Shown here: positions 47,141 through 55,539 of the stretch, in pieces
How positions within the stretch are numbered: the first letter of the stretch is position 1
Layout of the letters: every line of letters begins with the position of its first letter
NCBI GenBank assembly: GCA_963717255.1
Contig: CAVQVT010000012.1
Location: 51,368 to 115,367 of the forward strand
Source: CAIYQJ01 sp963717255
GTDB lineage: Bacteria; Chloroflexota; Limnocylindria; Limnocylindrales; CSP1-4
DNA length: 64,000 bases
Direction: 5' to 3'
Translations under genes and position numbers: made by a program
Notes under the pieces: generated by a model
What the model was told of the DNA's origin: nothing
Database searches by the model: none
What the model saw: only the letters and a program-made list of their open reading frames with translations

Positions 47141-47641
47141 GTGGCGACCAAGACCGCATCGGTGACCCTCGACGGGAACGGCCTCCGGTTCGTGGGCCGG
47201 GTCGGCTCCGGGCACGAGATCGTCGTCGACAACACCGAGGGCGATACCGGCGCGCGCCCGGCCGAGCTCGTGCCGCTCGCGCTCGCCGGCTGCACCGCGA
47301 TGGACGTGATCTCGATCCTCCGGAAGAAGCGCCAGGCCGTGACCCGGTACGAGGTGCAGGCGGCCGGCGTCCAGTCGGACGAGCACCCCAACGAGTTCCG
47401 GCGGATCGACGTGGTCCACCTCGTCGAGGGCGACGTGGAGGGCGCCGCGCTCGAGCGCGCGATCGAGCTGTCCGCGACCAGGTACTGCAGCGTCGGGAGC
47501 ACGCTCTCCACCGGCGTGACCGAGATCAGCCACGCGTACCGGCTGCGGACCTCCGCCGGCGTCGAGTCCGCGGGGGTCGTGCTCGTGATGGGGCCGCACG
47601 CGGACGTGGACGCACCCACCCCGGCCGGCGCCGCCTCCTAG
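47141..47641 (+). CDS. OsmC/Ohr family peroxide-reducing protein
   Basis: A 166-residue OsmC-fold protein. The two redox cysteines of the family are in ALAGCTAMDV (~res 50) and TRYCSVGSTLS (~115), so thiol-dependent reduction of organic or other peroxides is likely. The last ~25 residues are a low-complexity extension. It starts at GTG 47141 with GGATGGAG upstream and has its own promoter. Confidence 0.9.
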   Translation: MATKTASVTLDGNGLRFVGRVGSGHEIVVDNTEGDTGARPAELVPLALAGCTAMDVISILRKKRQAVTRYEVQAAGVQSDEHPNEFRRIDVVHLVEGDVEGAALERAIELSATRYCSVGSTLSTGVTEISHAYRLRTSAGVESAGVVLVMGPHADVDAPTPAGAAS

Positions 47642-47704
47642 ACCCCAGCGGCTCGGATGGGCCGCCGCTCGCCCGTCACGCGGGTCGATCGTCCGGGCGC
47701 CCGA

Positions 47705-48322
47705 TCACCCGATCACCTGAGCCCTGAGCGACGTCGCCAGCCACTGCTCGTACGCGTCGTCGCTCCAGCCTCCATCGCGCACGAGCGCGACGTAGACCCC
47801 GGGCAGCGTGAGCGCATCCGCGATCGCTGCTGCGCCCGCCACGCCCAGGCCATCGCGCAGGTCGGGCGCGAGGTCTTCCACCAGGCGCGCGATCCCCTGG
47901 CGGCGCCGCGCCAGGACGGCCTCCACCTCCCTGCGCAGCGATGTGTCCGACGCCGCCGCGTCCGCGTGGATCGCGACGACGTCGGCGCCCGCCTGCCACC
48001 GTGTGCGGATGGACCGCGCGAACAGAGCGAGTGCCTCGGCGGCCTCCGGCGCCGCGAGTGCCGCCTCGTACAGGGCCTCCGCCTCCGGCTGTGCGACGAG
48101 GTCCTCCCGGAGCGCCCGCAGGATCCCGGCCTTCGACCCGAAGACCGCGTACACGGTCTGCACCGCGACCCGGGATCCGCGCGCGACCTCCGTGAGCGTC
48201 GTCGCGCCGTATCCGCGCTCCGCGAACAGCCGCCTCGCGACCCCGAGGATCCTGCGGCGGGTCGCCGCGGCACGCTCGGCTCGCAGCGTCGGCCGGCGCG
48301 TGCCCTTGACATCGGTCCCCAC
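47705..48322 (-). CDS. TetR family transcriptional regulator
   Basis: A 205-residue repressor: HTH at residues ~20-65 (RRILGVARRLFAERGYGATT ... RVAVQTVYAVFGSKAGIL), then a helical ligand domain. It starts at GTG 48322, a few bases from twin TAGAGT-nnn-ACTCTA dyads, which it probably binds to control itself and the divergent SnoaL-like gene. The ligand is unknown. Confidence 0.87.
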   Translation of the reverse strand: MGTDVKGTRRPTLRAERAAATRRRILGVARRLFAERGYGATTLTEVARGSRVAVQTVYAVFGSKAGILRALREDLVAQPEAEALYEAALAAPEAAEALALFARSIRTRWQAGADVVAIHADAAASDTSLRREVEAVLARRRQGIARLVEDLAPDLRDGLGVAGAAAIADALTLPGVYVALVRDGGWSDDAYEQWLATSLRAQVIG

Positions 48323-48327
48323 CGCGT

Positions 48328-48364
48328 TAGAGTAGCACTCTACTGAATAGAGTCTCACTCTATT
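48328..48364. promoter_or_regulatory. twin TetR operators between tetR and the SnoaL-like gene
   Basis: Two dyads, TAGAGT-AGC-ACTCTA (48328-48342) and AATAGAGT-CTC-ACTCTATT (48346-48364), with centres 20 bp apart, that is, two helical turns. They fill most of the intergenic gap. Confidence 0.8.
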
Positions 48365-48382
48365 GAAACTCAAGGAGCGATC

Positions 48383-48814
48383 GTGGACATGACTCGCAAC
48401 ATCGACCTGGCACGGCGACTGATCGAGGACGGGATCGGCGGGGGCGACCTGTCGGTCGTGGACGCCATCGTCGCGCCGGGGTGCGTCGAGCACCAGCGCG
48501 GGCTCGCCCAGGGCGCGGCCGGCGCCCGGGAGGTGACTGCGACCCTGCACCGGTGGATGTCCGACTTCCAGCTGCGCGTGGTCGACGCGGTCGAGGCCGG
48601 CGACGTCGTCTGGACCCGCAACCGTGCGGAAGGAGTGAACACCGGCCCGGTCATGGGACATCCGGCCACCGGCCGGCGCGTGGAGGTGGACGTCTTCGAC
48701 GTCGTGCGCGTGGAGGACGGGAAGGTCGTCGAGCACTGGGGCGTCGCCGACCAGCTCGGGATGCTCCTCCAGCTCGGCGTCATCGGCTCGCGACCCGCCG
48801 ACGGACCCGCCTGA
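48383..48814 (+). CDS. SnoaL-like / ester cyclase family protein
   Basis: A 143-residue NTF2-fold protein of the SnoaL-like polyketide cyclase group (ARRLIEDGIGGGDLSVVDAI, GCVEHQRG, HRWMSDFQLRVVDAVEAGD, FDVVRVEDGKVVEHWGVAD). The substrate is not known; many members are stand-alone isomerases or hydrolases. GTG 48383 lies five bases after AAGGAG (ATG 48389 is the alternative). It is divergent from a TetR gene and probably repressed by it. Confidence 0.82.
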   Translation: MDMTRNIDLARRLIEDGIGGGDLSVVDAIVAPGCVEHQRGLAQGAAGAREVTATLHRWMSDFQLRVVDAVEAGDVVWTRNRAEGVNTGPVMGHPATGRRVEVDVFDVVRVEDGKVVEHWGVADQLGMLLQLGVIGSRPADGPA

Positions 48815-48850
48815 TCCCACCGGGCGGCCGGCGCCGCCTTCGTCCGTCGG

Positions 48851-49720
48851 CTACCTCGCGCGCAGCGACGGGAGATCCGCCTCGGAGAACCCCTCCGCGC
48901 GCAGGAGTGCGTCCAGGCGGTCGAGCAGCCGGTCCACCCTCGCCGCCAGCCCGGGGAGGTCGGTCGTCGCCGTCGTCAGCAGGTCGTCGAGGTCGGCCGC
49001 CATCCCCTCCGGCAGGCGCCCGCAGGCGCGCGTCGCCGCCTCCACGAGGCGCTTCTCGCCCGGGTGTGTCATCCGGTTGACCGCGAAGAGCACGTCGAAG
49101 TAGCTCGCGAGCAGGCCGGCCAGCCGGTGGTTCACGCTCACCAGGTCGCTGCGGGCCACCGCGTTCGCCAGCTGGCTCGCGTACGAGGGGAGGACCCCCC
49201 GCAGGACCGGGTGGTTGAGCGCGACGATCGCCGTCCGGAGCGCCTCCGGGTACGCGACGTCGGAGCGCGCCTTCAGGCCGCCCAGCCAGCCGCCCCGGTC
49301 CTCCAGGACGACCGCGCCCCGGATCGTGTGCCAGAAGGCCGTCGTGTACCCGAGGCTCGCCTCGTGGCGGTCGAGGACCGCGGCGATCCGGTCCTCCATC
49401 CACGCCGCGTCGAAGTAGACGACGTCCACGTGCGCGCCGGTGGCGGCGTCGATCCACTCGTCGCCCTGGCCCCAGAACGTCATGCCGAGATCGGCGCGGC
49501 TCGCGCCGCCGGCGGCCGCGACGATCCCGCGGCGCACGTCGAGGGCGACCTCGCCGCGCGTGTACACCTCGACGTCGATGTCCGAGCCCGCGACCGCCCC
49601 GAGCCCGGCGCCCCCGCGCGAGCCGCCGAGCGCGACGGCCTCGACCTCGGGCAGCGGGGCGAACAGCGCGGCGACGCGTCGGGCAAGGTCCTCCGCCGCG
49701 GTCGGCACATGCGCGGTCAT
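48851..49720 (-). CDS. nucleotidyltransferase-fold protein with DUF4037-like C-terminus
   Basis: A 289-residue protein. The N-terminal nucleotidyltransferase signature is ALGGSRGGAGLGAVAGSDID followed by VEVY, with the two metal-binding Asp residues of GS...DxD kept; a third acidic residue is in VDVVYFD. The helical C-terminal part resembles DUF4037 or aminoglycoside adenylyltransferase-type partners. It could transfer a nucleotide to a small molecule or protein; there is no specific assignment. It is tail-to-tail with the SnoaL-like gene. Confidence 0.7.
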   Translation of the reverse strand: MTAHVPTAAEDLARRVAALFAPLPEVEAVALGGSRGGAGLGAVAGSDIDVEVYTRGEVALDVRRGIVAAAGGASRADLGMTFWGQGDEWIDAATGAHVDVVYFDAAWMEDRIAAVLDRHEASLGYTTAFWHTIRGAVVLEDRGGWLGGLKARSDVAYPEALRTAIVALNHPVLRGVLPSYASQLANAVARSDLVSVNHRLAGLLASYFDVLFAVNRMTHPGEKRLVEAATRACGRLPEGMAADLDDLLTTATTDLPGLAARVDRLLDRLDALLRAEGFSEADLPSLRAR

Positions 49721-49804
49721 CCCGCGCCCCTCACCGGGACGGCGTCGACGGTCATGTCGGGAGCGTCCCGTGCGCGGCGTCGCGGCCGGCGCCGGGCCCC
49801 GCGC

Positions 49805-50770
49805 TCAGGGTCGCTCCGCGCAGCCGGACGCGGCCGACGCGTACAGCGCCGCGATCGTGCGGGCCTGCCCGAGCGCGTCTGTCCGGCCCAGGAGCGGCGG
49901 GCGGCCGTCGCGGATCGCGCCCGAGAGGTCGTCCAGCTCGAGCGCGTATGGGTCGGACCGCTCCAGCTCGATCGTCTCACCGTCGCCGCGGACGATGGCG
50001 CTCGGGCGCCCGTGCCACGGGTCCACCACGCGCAGGGAGCCCTCGGTCCCGACCGCCTCGAGCCCGCGGTGATCGGTCGTCAGGCCCGACGCGACCTGGG
50101 CGAGGACGCCGCCCGGGAACCGGAGGAGCCCGACGAAGCGCCGGTCCACGCCGTTCGCGTCGACGTCGGCGGTCGCGAGCACCGTCTCCGGCTCCTCGCC
50201 GGCGAGCAGGCGCGCCGCGCTCACGCAGTAGCAGCCGACGTCCATGAGCGAGCCCCCGTCCAGATCGGCGCGGACCCGGATGTCGGTCTCGTCGGTCAGC
50301 CGGAACGAGAAGGAGGCCCGGACCAGCTGGAGCGTCCCGATCGAGGGCAGCTCTGCCAGCAGGCGCGCGACCATCGGGGTCTGGCGCCACATGAACGCCT
50401 CGGCGAGGATGAGGCCGCGCGCCGCCGCGAGGTCCCAGGCCGCCTCCACCTCCGCCGCTCGCCGCGAGTACGGCTTCTCGCAGAGGACGTGCTTGCCCGC
50501 CTCCAGCGCCGCGACCGTCCAGTGGTGATGCAGCGAGTTGGGCAGCGAGATGTAGACGGCCTCCACGTCCGGGTCCGCGAGGAGAGCCTCGTACGAGCCG
50601 TGCGCGACGGGGATGGCGTGCTCGGCGGCGTACGCGGCGGCCCGGTCCGCGTTGCGGCTGCCGACGGCGACGACCTCCGCGCGGGACGAGAGCCGCGCGC
50701 CCTCGAGGATCGAGTCGTTGATCCGTGCCGTCCCGAGGATCCCCCAGCGGACGCGATCGGCGGTGCTCAT
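49805..50770 (-). CDS. Gfo/Idh/MocA family oxidoreductase
   Basis: A 321-residue NAD(P)-dependent sugar or cyclitol dehydrogenase-type protein. It has a Rossmann start WGILGTARINDSILEG, the conserved catalytic-Lys motif CEKPYSRRAAEVE, and a C-terminal alpha/beta domain with GGSLMDVGCYCVSAARLL. The substrate is not predictable. It lies 84 bp upstream of the nucleotidyltransferase gene on the same strand. Confidence 0.88.
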   Translation of the reverse strand: MSTADRVRWGILGTARINDSILEGARLSSRAEVVAVGSRNADRAAAYAAEHAIPVAHGSYEALLADPDVEAVYISLPNSLHHHWTVAALEAGKHVLCEKPYSRRAAEVEAAWDLAAARGLILAEAFMWRQTPMVARLLAELPSIGTLQLVRASFSFRLTDETDIRVRADLDGGSLMDVGCYCVSAARLLAGEEPETVLATADVDANGVDRRFVGLLRFPGGVLAQVASGLTTDHRGLEAVGTEGSLRVVDPWHGRPSAIVRGDGETIELERSDPYALELDDLSGAIRDGRPPLLGRTDALGQARTIAALYASAASGCAERP

Positions 50771-50927
50771 CCCGGCCCTCCGGCGGGGCACCGCCCCGGG
50801 TGGGTCGCGCGGCCGTTCGGCGCGTCGTCGGTGCCGAGCGAAGGGATACCACACCCGGGCCATCCGTCGTCGTCATCCGAACGAAAGGATGGGTGGCGCA
50901 TCCTCCCGCCACCTCCTCTCCTCCTCG

Positions 50928-50964
50928 GTGACGCGGCCCGGGCCATCGGCCCGGGCCGCGTCAC
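50928..50964 (-). terminator. hairpin terminator of the sulfite-oxidase-like gene
   Basis: Perfect 17-bp stem (GTGACGCGGCCCGGGCC) and ATC loop, 76 bp past the stop of the minus-strand gene at 51040. Confidence 0.75.
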
Positions 50965-51039
50965 TTCCCGCCAACGGCCGCGACCGCGCCCGGGCCGCCC
51001 TCGGTCGGTCATCCGGCACGCGTACCGGCCGCGCAGCCC

Positions 51040-51642
51040 CTATTCGCTGAACCGCTCCTCGCGCCAGGGGTCGCCGTCGTTGTGGTAGCCGTAGCGCTCC
51101 CAGAAGCCGGGCCGGTCGGCAGGGACGAACTCGAGGCCGCGCAGCCACTTCGCGCTCTTCCAGAAGTAGCGCTTGGGCACGACCAGGCGGAGAGGCGCGC
51201 CGTGATCGGGCTCGAGGGGCTTCCCGTCGAACGTGTCGGCCAGGAGGACGTCCTCGTCGGCGAACACCTCGAGCGGGATGTTCGTGGTGTAGCCCTGCTC
51301 GGCGTGCTCGACCACGTGGGTCGCCGACGGACGGACGCCGGCCAGGTCGAGGATCGTCCGCGCGGAGACCCCCTCCCAGTCGGTGTCGAGCTTCGACCAG
51401 CGGGTCACGCAGTGGATGTCCGCGTGGACCTTCGTCCGGGGAAGCGAGCGGAACTGCTCCCAGGTGAGGACGAACAGGCTGTCCACCTCGCCCCATACCC
51501 GGAAGTCCCACCGCGCGATGTCAACGCGCGGGACGCTCCCGTAGTGGAGGACCGGGAACTTCTCCGTCAGGTACTGGCCGGGCGGCACGCGCCGGGCCGT
51601 CTCTGGATCCATCCGTCGTCCTCCGAACAACCGCTCGAGCAT
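51040..51642 (-). CDS. sulfite oxidase-like molybdopterin-dependent oxidoreductase
   Basis: A 200-residue protein with the molybdopterin-binding fold of sulfite oxidase/YedY: WDFRVWGEVDS, the molybdenum-ligand Cys in ADIHCVTRWSKLD, EGVSARTILDLAGV, GYTTNIPLEV and DHGAPLRLVVPKRYFWKSAKW. It has no heme domain and no Tat signal, so it is probably a cytoplasmic member. The substrate and electron partner are unknown. ATG 51642 follows GGTGGGGG; GTG 51654 would add four residues. ModAB at 62.2 kb could supply the metal. Confidence 0.85.
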   Translation of the reverse strand: MLERLFGGRRMDPETARRVPPGQYLTEKFPVLHYGSVPRVDIARWDFRVWGEVDSLFVLTWEQFRSLPRTKVHADIHCVTRWSKLDTDWEGVSARTILDLAGVRPSATHVVEHAEQGYTTNIPLEVFADEDVLLADTFDGKPLEPDHGAPLRLVVPKRYFWKSAKWLRGLEFVPADRPGFWERYGYHNDGDPWREERFSE

Positions 51643-51755
51643 CCGATCCCCCACCTGGCTCCGCCCCGACAGGCCGGCGGCATCTTCTCACCGGACTTCG
51701 TCCGCGGCCACCCCATCGGATGCAGGAGCCGCTGCGCGCCCGCTACCCTTCCGGC

Positions 51756-52535
51756 ATGCCCTGGGACCCCATCGCGGGTACCGCGCCGCGCGTCGTCGTC
51801 GTCATGCCGGCGTACAACGCGGCGCGCACGCTCGAGCGCACGTACGCGGACATCCCGCACGACGTGGTCGACCACGTGATCCTCGTGGACGACCTCTCGG
51901 CCGACGAGACGGTCCAGGTCGCCGCGCGCCTCGGGCTCCATGTGGTCGCCCACCGCCAGAACCGCGGCTACGGCGGGAACCAGAAGACGTGCTACGACAC
52001 GGCGCTCGCGGAGGGGGCCGACGTCGTCGTCATGCTCCACCCGGACTACCAGTACGACGCGACGCGGATCCCGGCCCTCATCGCTCCGATCCTCGCGGGC
52101 GACCGCGATCTCATGCTCGGCAGCCGGTTCCTCGGCGACCCGCTCGCCGGTGGGATGCCCCGGTGGAAGCACGCGAGCAACCGGTTCCTCACCGAGGTCG
52201 AGAACCTCGCGTTCGGCCTCCGGCTCTCCGAGTACCACACCGGCTTCCGGGCATACTCCCGGCGGTTCCTCGAGACCATCCGCTACGATCGAGACAGCGA
52301 CGACTTCGTCTTCGACCAGCAGCTCATCGCGCAGGCGGTCGCCGCGGGCTTCCACGACCGGATCGGCGAGATCGCGGTCCCCACCCGGTACTTCGCCGAC
52401 GCAAGCTCCGTGGGGTTCCGCCGGAGCGCCGTGTACGGGCTCTCCACGCTCCTCGTCGTCGCGCGGTTCCTCTTCGACCGGGCCGGTCTCGTCCGGTCGC
52501 CGGCGCTCCGGCCCAGGCCGCGGAGGCGCGCCTGA
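51756..52535 (+). CDS. family 2 glycosyltransferase
   Basis: A 259-residue GT-A fold enzyme of the dolichyl-phosphate-mannose-synthase/undecaprenyl-type branch: VVVVMPAYNAARTLERTYAD, ILVDDLSADETV, NRGYGGNQKTCYDTAL, VVMLHPDYQYDA (the DxD equivalent HPDYQ), GSRFLGDP, SEYHTGFRAYSRRFLE and FDQQLIAQ. It has no membrane segments. ATG 51756 is six bases after TACCCT (51744-51749), so it is probably leaderless. It forms an operon with the following membrane protein (TGATG overlap). Confidence 0.87.
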   Translation: MPWDPIAGTAPRVVVVMPAYNAARTLERTYADIPHDVVDHVILVDDLSADETVQVAARLGLHVVAHRQNRGYGGNQKTCYDTALAEGADVVVMLHPDYQYDATRIPALIAPILAGDRDLMLGSRFLGDPLAGGMPRWKHASNRFLTEVENLAFGLRLSEYHTGFRAYSRRFLETIRYDRDSDDFVFDQQLIAQAVAAGFHDRIGEIAVPTRYFADASSVGFRRSAVYGLSTLLVVARFLFDRAGLVRSPALRPRPRRRA

Positions 52536-53698
52536 TGGGTGGACCCGACGTCCCGGAGGCCCTCGCAGGCGCGGAGGTCGCTGCACCGTCCGGGGGGGCC
52601 GCCCCGTCCCGTCGGTCGCTCGTCCTCCGGACCGTCCTCGGGACCTCCATCTCGCTCATCGCGCTCTGGCTCGTCTTCCGGACCGTGGACGTCGGCCAGG
52701 CGCTCGCGATCCTGGCGACGGCGTCGCCCGCGTGGATCGCGGTCATGGGCGTCGCGATCGCGGCGGACATGACGACGCGGGCGATCCGCTGGCGGGTCCT
52801 CCTCGTGCCCGTCGCCGATGTCCGCCTGCTGCGGACGTTCCAGTACCTGACGACGGGGTACGCGGCGAACAACGTGCTTCCCGCGCGCATGGGCGAGCTG
52901 GTCCGCGCCCACTACCTGGGCGACCGGGAGGGAGTGAGCCGCTCGACGGCACTCGGGACGATCGTGGTCGAGCGGGTCATCGACTTCACGGTCCTCGTGG
53001 CGATCGCGGGAGGCGCGCTCGTCATCCTCGGCGCCCGTGGGGAGATCGGGTCGGCCGTCCTCGTGGGGGTCGCGGTCTCGGCCGCCCTCGTGGTCGGGCT
53101 CGCGGTCGCGGTCCTGGGTCACCGCCTCCCCGGCGCGGGCCGGATCGTCGCGGCGGCAGAGCGATACCCTCGGGTGCGCGCGCTGGCCGCGACCTTCCAG
53201 GCCGGGATCGCCGTGGCGGGGCGGCCCCGAACGCTCGCCCCGGCCGCTCTGCTGACGCTCCTCGCGTGGTCGTGCACGATCGTCACGTTCGCGGCCGGCG
53301 CCCAGGCCGTGGGGATCGAACTGGCGTGGAGCCAGGCCGCGCTCCTCGCCGCCGGCGTGAACCTCGTGACCGCGATCCCGGCCGGCCCCGGCTACGTCGG
53401 GACATGGGAGCTGGCGGCCGTGCGGATCCTCGCGACCTTCGGCGTGGCCGGTGACACGGCCTTCGCATTCGCGCTCCTGGTGCACGTCTCCACGCTGGGC
53501 GCGACGACCGTCGTCGGCGCCATCTCGTTCCTCCGGATCGGCTGGCTGCCCAGCGTCACGGGAAGGCCGGTGGGGGAGGGCGAGAGCGGGGTGCGAGCGG
53601 CGGCGAACGGATCGGGAGGGGCGGCAGGGGCGCAGGCGGCGGCCGGGCCCGAGGGGGGGCCCGACAGGGCGGACGGCCCGGGTCGCCGACGGCGCTGA
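52535..53698 (+). CDS. lysylphosphatidylglycerol synthase TM/UPF0104 family membrane protein
   Basis: A 387-residue integral membrane protein with about eight helices and the family motif ANNVLPARMGELVRAHYLGD plus AIPAGPGYVGTWELA near the end. In this family such proteins are flippase-like or lipid-modifying; pairing with a GT2 suggests lipid-linked sugar handling (inference). The C-terminal ~55 residues are Gly/Ala/Arg low complexity. It overlaps the GT2 stop by 1 bp. Confidence 0.85.
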   Translation: MGGPDVPEALAGAEVAAPSGGAAPSRRSLVLRTVLGTSISLIALWLVFRTVDVGQALAILATASPAWIAVMGVAIAADMTTRAIRWRVLLVPVADVRLLRTFQYLTTGYAANNVLPARMGELVRAHYLGDREGVSRSTALGTIVVERVIDFTVLVAIAGGALVILGARGEIGSAVLVGVAVSAALVVGLAVAVLGHRLPGAGRIVAAAERYPRVRALAATFQAGIAVAGRPRTLAPAALLTLLAWSCTIVTFAAGAQAVGIELAWSQAALLAAGVNLVTAIPAGPGYVGTWELAAVRILATFGVAGDTAFAFALLVHVSTLGATTVVGAISFLRIGWLPSVTGRPVGEGESGVRAAANGSGGAAGAQAAAGPEGGPDRADGPGRRRR

Positions 53699-53918
53699 GC
53701 GCGGACCACTCGAGTCGCCGACGGCCCCGGTCGCCGACGGCCCCGGTCGCCGACGGCCCCGGTCGCCGACGTCGGTGAGCGCGGCCGGGCCTCTCGACGC
53801 GCACTCGCGGGGCGGGCTCCCGGCGCTGCATGGAGGTGCGGGCAGGGCTCGTCGCGCGAGCTCCTCCCCGGCGAGGCGCCGACTCCCCAGGCGCGGCGCC
53901 GACTCCCCCGGCGCCCGC

Positions 53919-54010
53919 GGGCCGATCCGGCTCATCCAGCGCCCGGGACGCTGGTATCCGCCGCCACCGGGCCGATCCGGCTCATCCAGCGCCCGGGACG
54001 CTGGTATCCG
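53919..54010. repeat. direct repeat of about 42 bp, two copies
   Basis: The stretch beginning GGGCCGATCCGGCTCATCC and ending GGACGCTGGTATCCGC occurs twice about 50 bp apart with no differences seen. Confidence 0.7.
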
Positions 54011-54236
54011 CGGGGATCGGCCGGGCATGGCGACCATTGGGTCCGCGCCGGCCGCGGGTGGAGCGTGGCAGGTGGCGCGCGGGGGGCCGCCGCAGCCGTC
54101 GATGGTGACCGGCGCTGACCCGATCGTCGATACCAGTCCCCCGGACGCTGGATGATGCGTCGGCGGGGGGTCCGACTGCCGGGCGGCCGGCGCGACGTGC
54201 CGGCTGAAGACGCTGAGCTTCGGTCCAGGATGTCGC

Positions 54237-54293
54237 ACGAGAGCCCTCCCCGGTTGGAGCGTCAGACACCCCAACCGGACCAGAGGCTCTCGT
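54237..54293 (-). terminator. two-part stem-loop near the end of the MerR gene
   Basis: Outer arms ACGAGAGCC (54237-54245) pair with 54285-54293; inner arms CCGGTTGG (54250-54257) pair with 54271-54278. It lies 24 bp past the MerR-type gene stop, so a terminator is likely; a mobile-element end is an alternative. Confidence 0.5.
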
Positions 54294-54316
54294 TCCGTCA
54301 ATGACCTGTGTGGGGA

Positions 54317-55144
54317 CTACACCGAGTCGAGCGGCAGCCCGTCGATGTCGGCCTGGACGATCCGGCGGTCCTCGTCCTCCTCGACCGCGTCGCACGCGGC
54401 CTGAGCGCGAGCCGCCCACGCGCGCGCCTCCGCGAGTTCCCCCGCCGCAACGGACGCCCGCGCCATCCCCTCGAACCCGGCGGCGATGTCCCAGTCGCCG
54501 ATCCCGTTCTCCTCCAGGATCGCGACGCAGCGTCGGGCATGCCAGAGCGCCGGCTCGCCGCGGCCGAGGACCGCGTACACGCGGGAGCACTGCCACTCCC
54601 CGCGAGCGAGGTTCGCGGCAGTGCCCGCCGCCGCCCAGTGATGGCGCGAGGCGTGGGCGGCGTGGATCATCTCGTCGGTCTGCGCAGGGGTCCGGTCGGT
54701 CGTCTGGAGCAGCGCCCACACGCGGTTGTAGAGGGCCACCCCGAGGGCGCGCTCTGATGCCGCGTCGAGCACGGCGTCGGAGGTCGGCTGGTCGGTCACG
54801 AAGGGCTCCTTCCCGTCGGTCAGGTGGTGGAGGGCGTGGGTGATGCGCTGCAGGCGGAAGGTTCGGGCCTCCACCCGGGCGCGGTGCGTGTCGAGTCGCC
54901 GCCGCCGCTCCGCGGGATCGTCGGCGGCGAGGATGGTGCGGATCTCGTCGAGCGGGACCTCCAGTTCCCGGAGCGTCCCGATCGTCCGCGCCGCCTCGAG
55001 CTGTTCTCCGCGGTACCGGCGGTAGCCGGTCGTGGGGTCCACGTCGGCCGGGCGGAGGAGGTCGAGCTCGTCGTAGTGGCGCAGCGCGCCCACCGACAGC
55101 CCGGTCATCCGCGCGAACCGTCCGATCGCGATGAGGTCGTCCAC
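54317..55144 (-). CDS. MerR-type regulator fused to a TPR-like domain
   Basis: A 275-residue protein. The MerR winged helix is at residues ~1-70 (IGRFARMTGLSVGALRHYDE, LRPADVDPTTGYRRYRGEQL), followed by the dimer coiled coil (~75-112). The remaining ~150 residues (ALYNRVWALLQTTDRTPAQT, AAHASRHHWAAAGTAANLAR, ALWHARRCVAILEENGIGDW) are a helical, TPR-like domain that I know as a stand-alone protein in other high-GC bacteria; here it serves as the effector domain. ATG 55144 sits at the predicted transcription start of a promoter with a MerR-type 19-bp spacer. Confidence 0.86.
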   Translation of the reverse strand: MDDLIAIGRFARMTGLSVGALRHYDELDLLRPADVDPTTGYRRYRGEQLEAARTIGTLRELEVPLDEIRTILAADDPAERRRRLDTHRARVEARTFRLQRITHALHHLTDGKEPFVTDQPTSDAVLDAASERALGVALYNRVWALLQTTDRTPAQTDEMIHAAHASRHHWAAAGTAANLARGEWQCSRVYAVLGRGEPALWHARRCVAILEENGIGDWDIAAGFEGMARASVAAGELAEARAWAARAQAACDAVEEDEDRRIVQADIDGLPLDSV

Positions 55145-55150
55145 GGGCTG

Positions 55151-55181
55151 ATGGTGGACTCTCGACCGGGTCGAGAGTCAA
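55151..55181 (-). promoter_or_regulatory. MerR-type promoter with 19-bp spacer and central dyad
   Basis: Minus strand: TTGACT (-35, 55181-55176) and CACCAT (-10, 55156-55151), separated by 19 bp. The spacer is part of an 11-bp-arm dyad (55157-55167 with 55169-55179, arm GACTCTCGACC). The start codon follows the -10 by six bases. Confidence 0.8.
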
Positions 55182-55258
55182 GCCCCTTCTTGCGGGCCGG
55201 CGTCGCCGGGCGCCGAAGGCCGCACGACCGCGCGTCCCGCGCCCCGAGCGTCTTCGCC

Positions 55259-55537
55259 TCAGGCGGCGTCCAGCTCCCGCGACATCGCCCGGAGGATGAA
55301 CCGCGCGGCCTCGGCGCTCTTGCCGCCGACCTTCCCGGTCTCGTCCGGCTCGAGCGCCGCACGAAGGTCCGCGATCATCGCCCCCAGGACGGGCGTCTCC
55401 ACGAGCGCCCCGGCCGCGAAGGCACGCTCCAGGTCGTCGAGGGCCTCCCGAGCGTTCTCGACCGCATGGCCCGGGGCGTCCACGCGCGCCCGGAACGCGG
55501 CGCGGGCGGCGTCGGCGGCGGGACCTGTGCTCGCCAT
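55259..55537 (-). CDS. small helical hypothetical protein (92 aa)
   Basis: A 92-residue Ala-rich, mostly helical soluble protein with no recognised family (VENAREALDDLERAFAAGAL, AARFILRAMSRELDAA). Its ATG at 55537 comes two bases after the GNAT stop, so it is probably co-translated with it. The function is unknown. Confidence 0.55.
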   Translation of the reverse strand: MASTGPAADAARAAFRARVDAPGHAVENAREALDDLERAFAAGALVETPVLGAMIADLRAALEPDETGKVGGKSAEAARFILRAMSRELDAA

Positions 55538-55539
55538 CG

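Larger units (their letters stand above)
53699..54316. other. 618-bp noncoding region with repeats and a stem-loop
   Basis: Several copies of a 16-bp unit GTCGCCGACGGCCCCG occur at 53715-53770. A ~42-bp direct repeat (starting GGGCCGATCCGGCTCATCC) is present twice, at about 53919 and 53969. A long hairpin follows at 54237-54293. No gene is supported on either strand. Confidence 0.55.

Noticed and set aside
54237..54293. Insertion-sequence terminal repeat
   Set aside because: Only one hairpin was seen, with no transposase gene, no target duplication and no partner end within the window.
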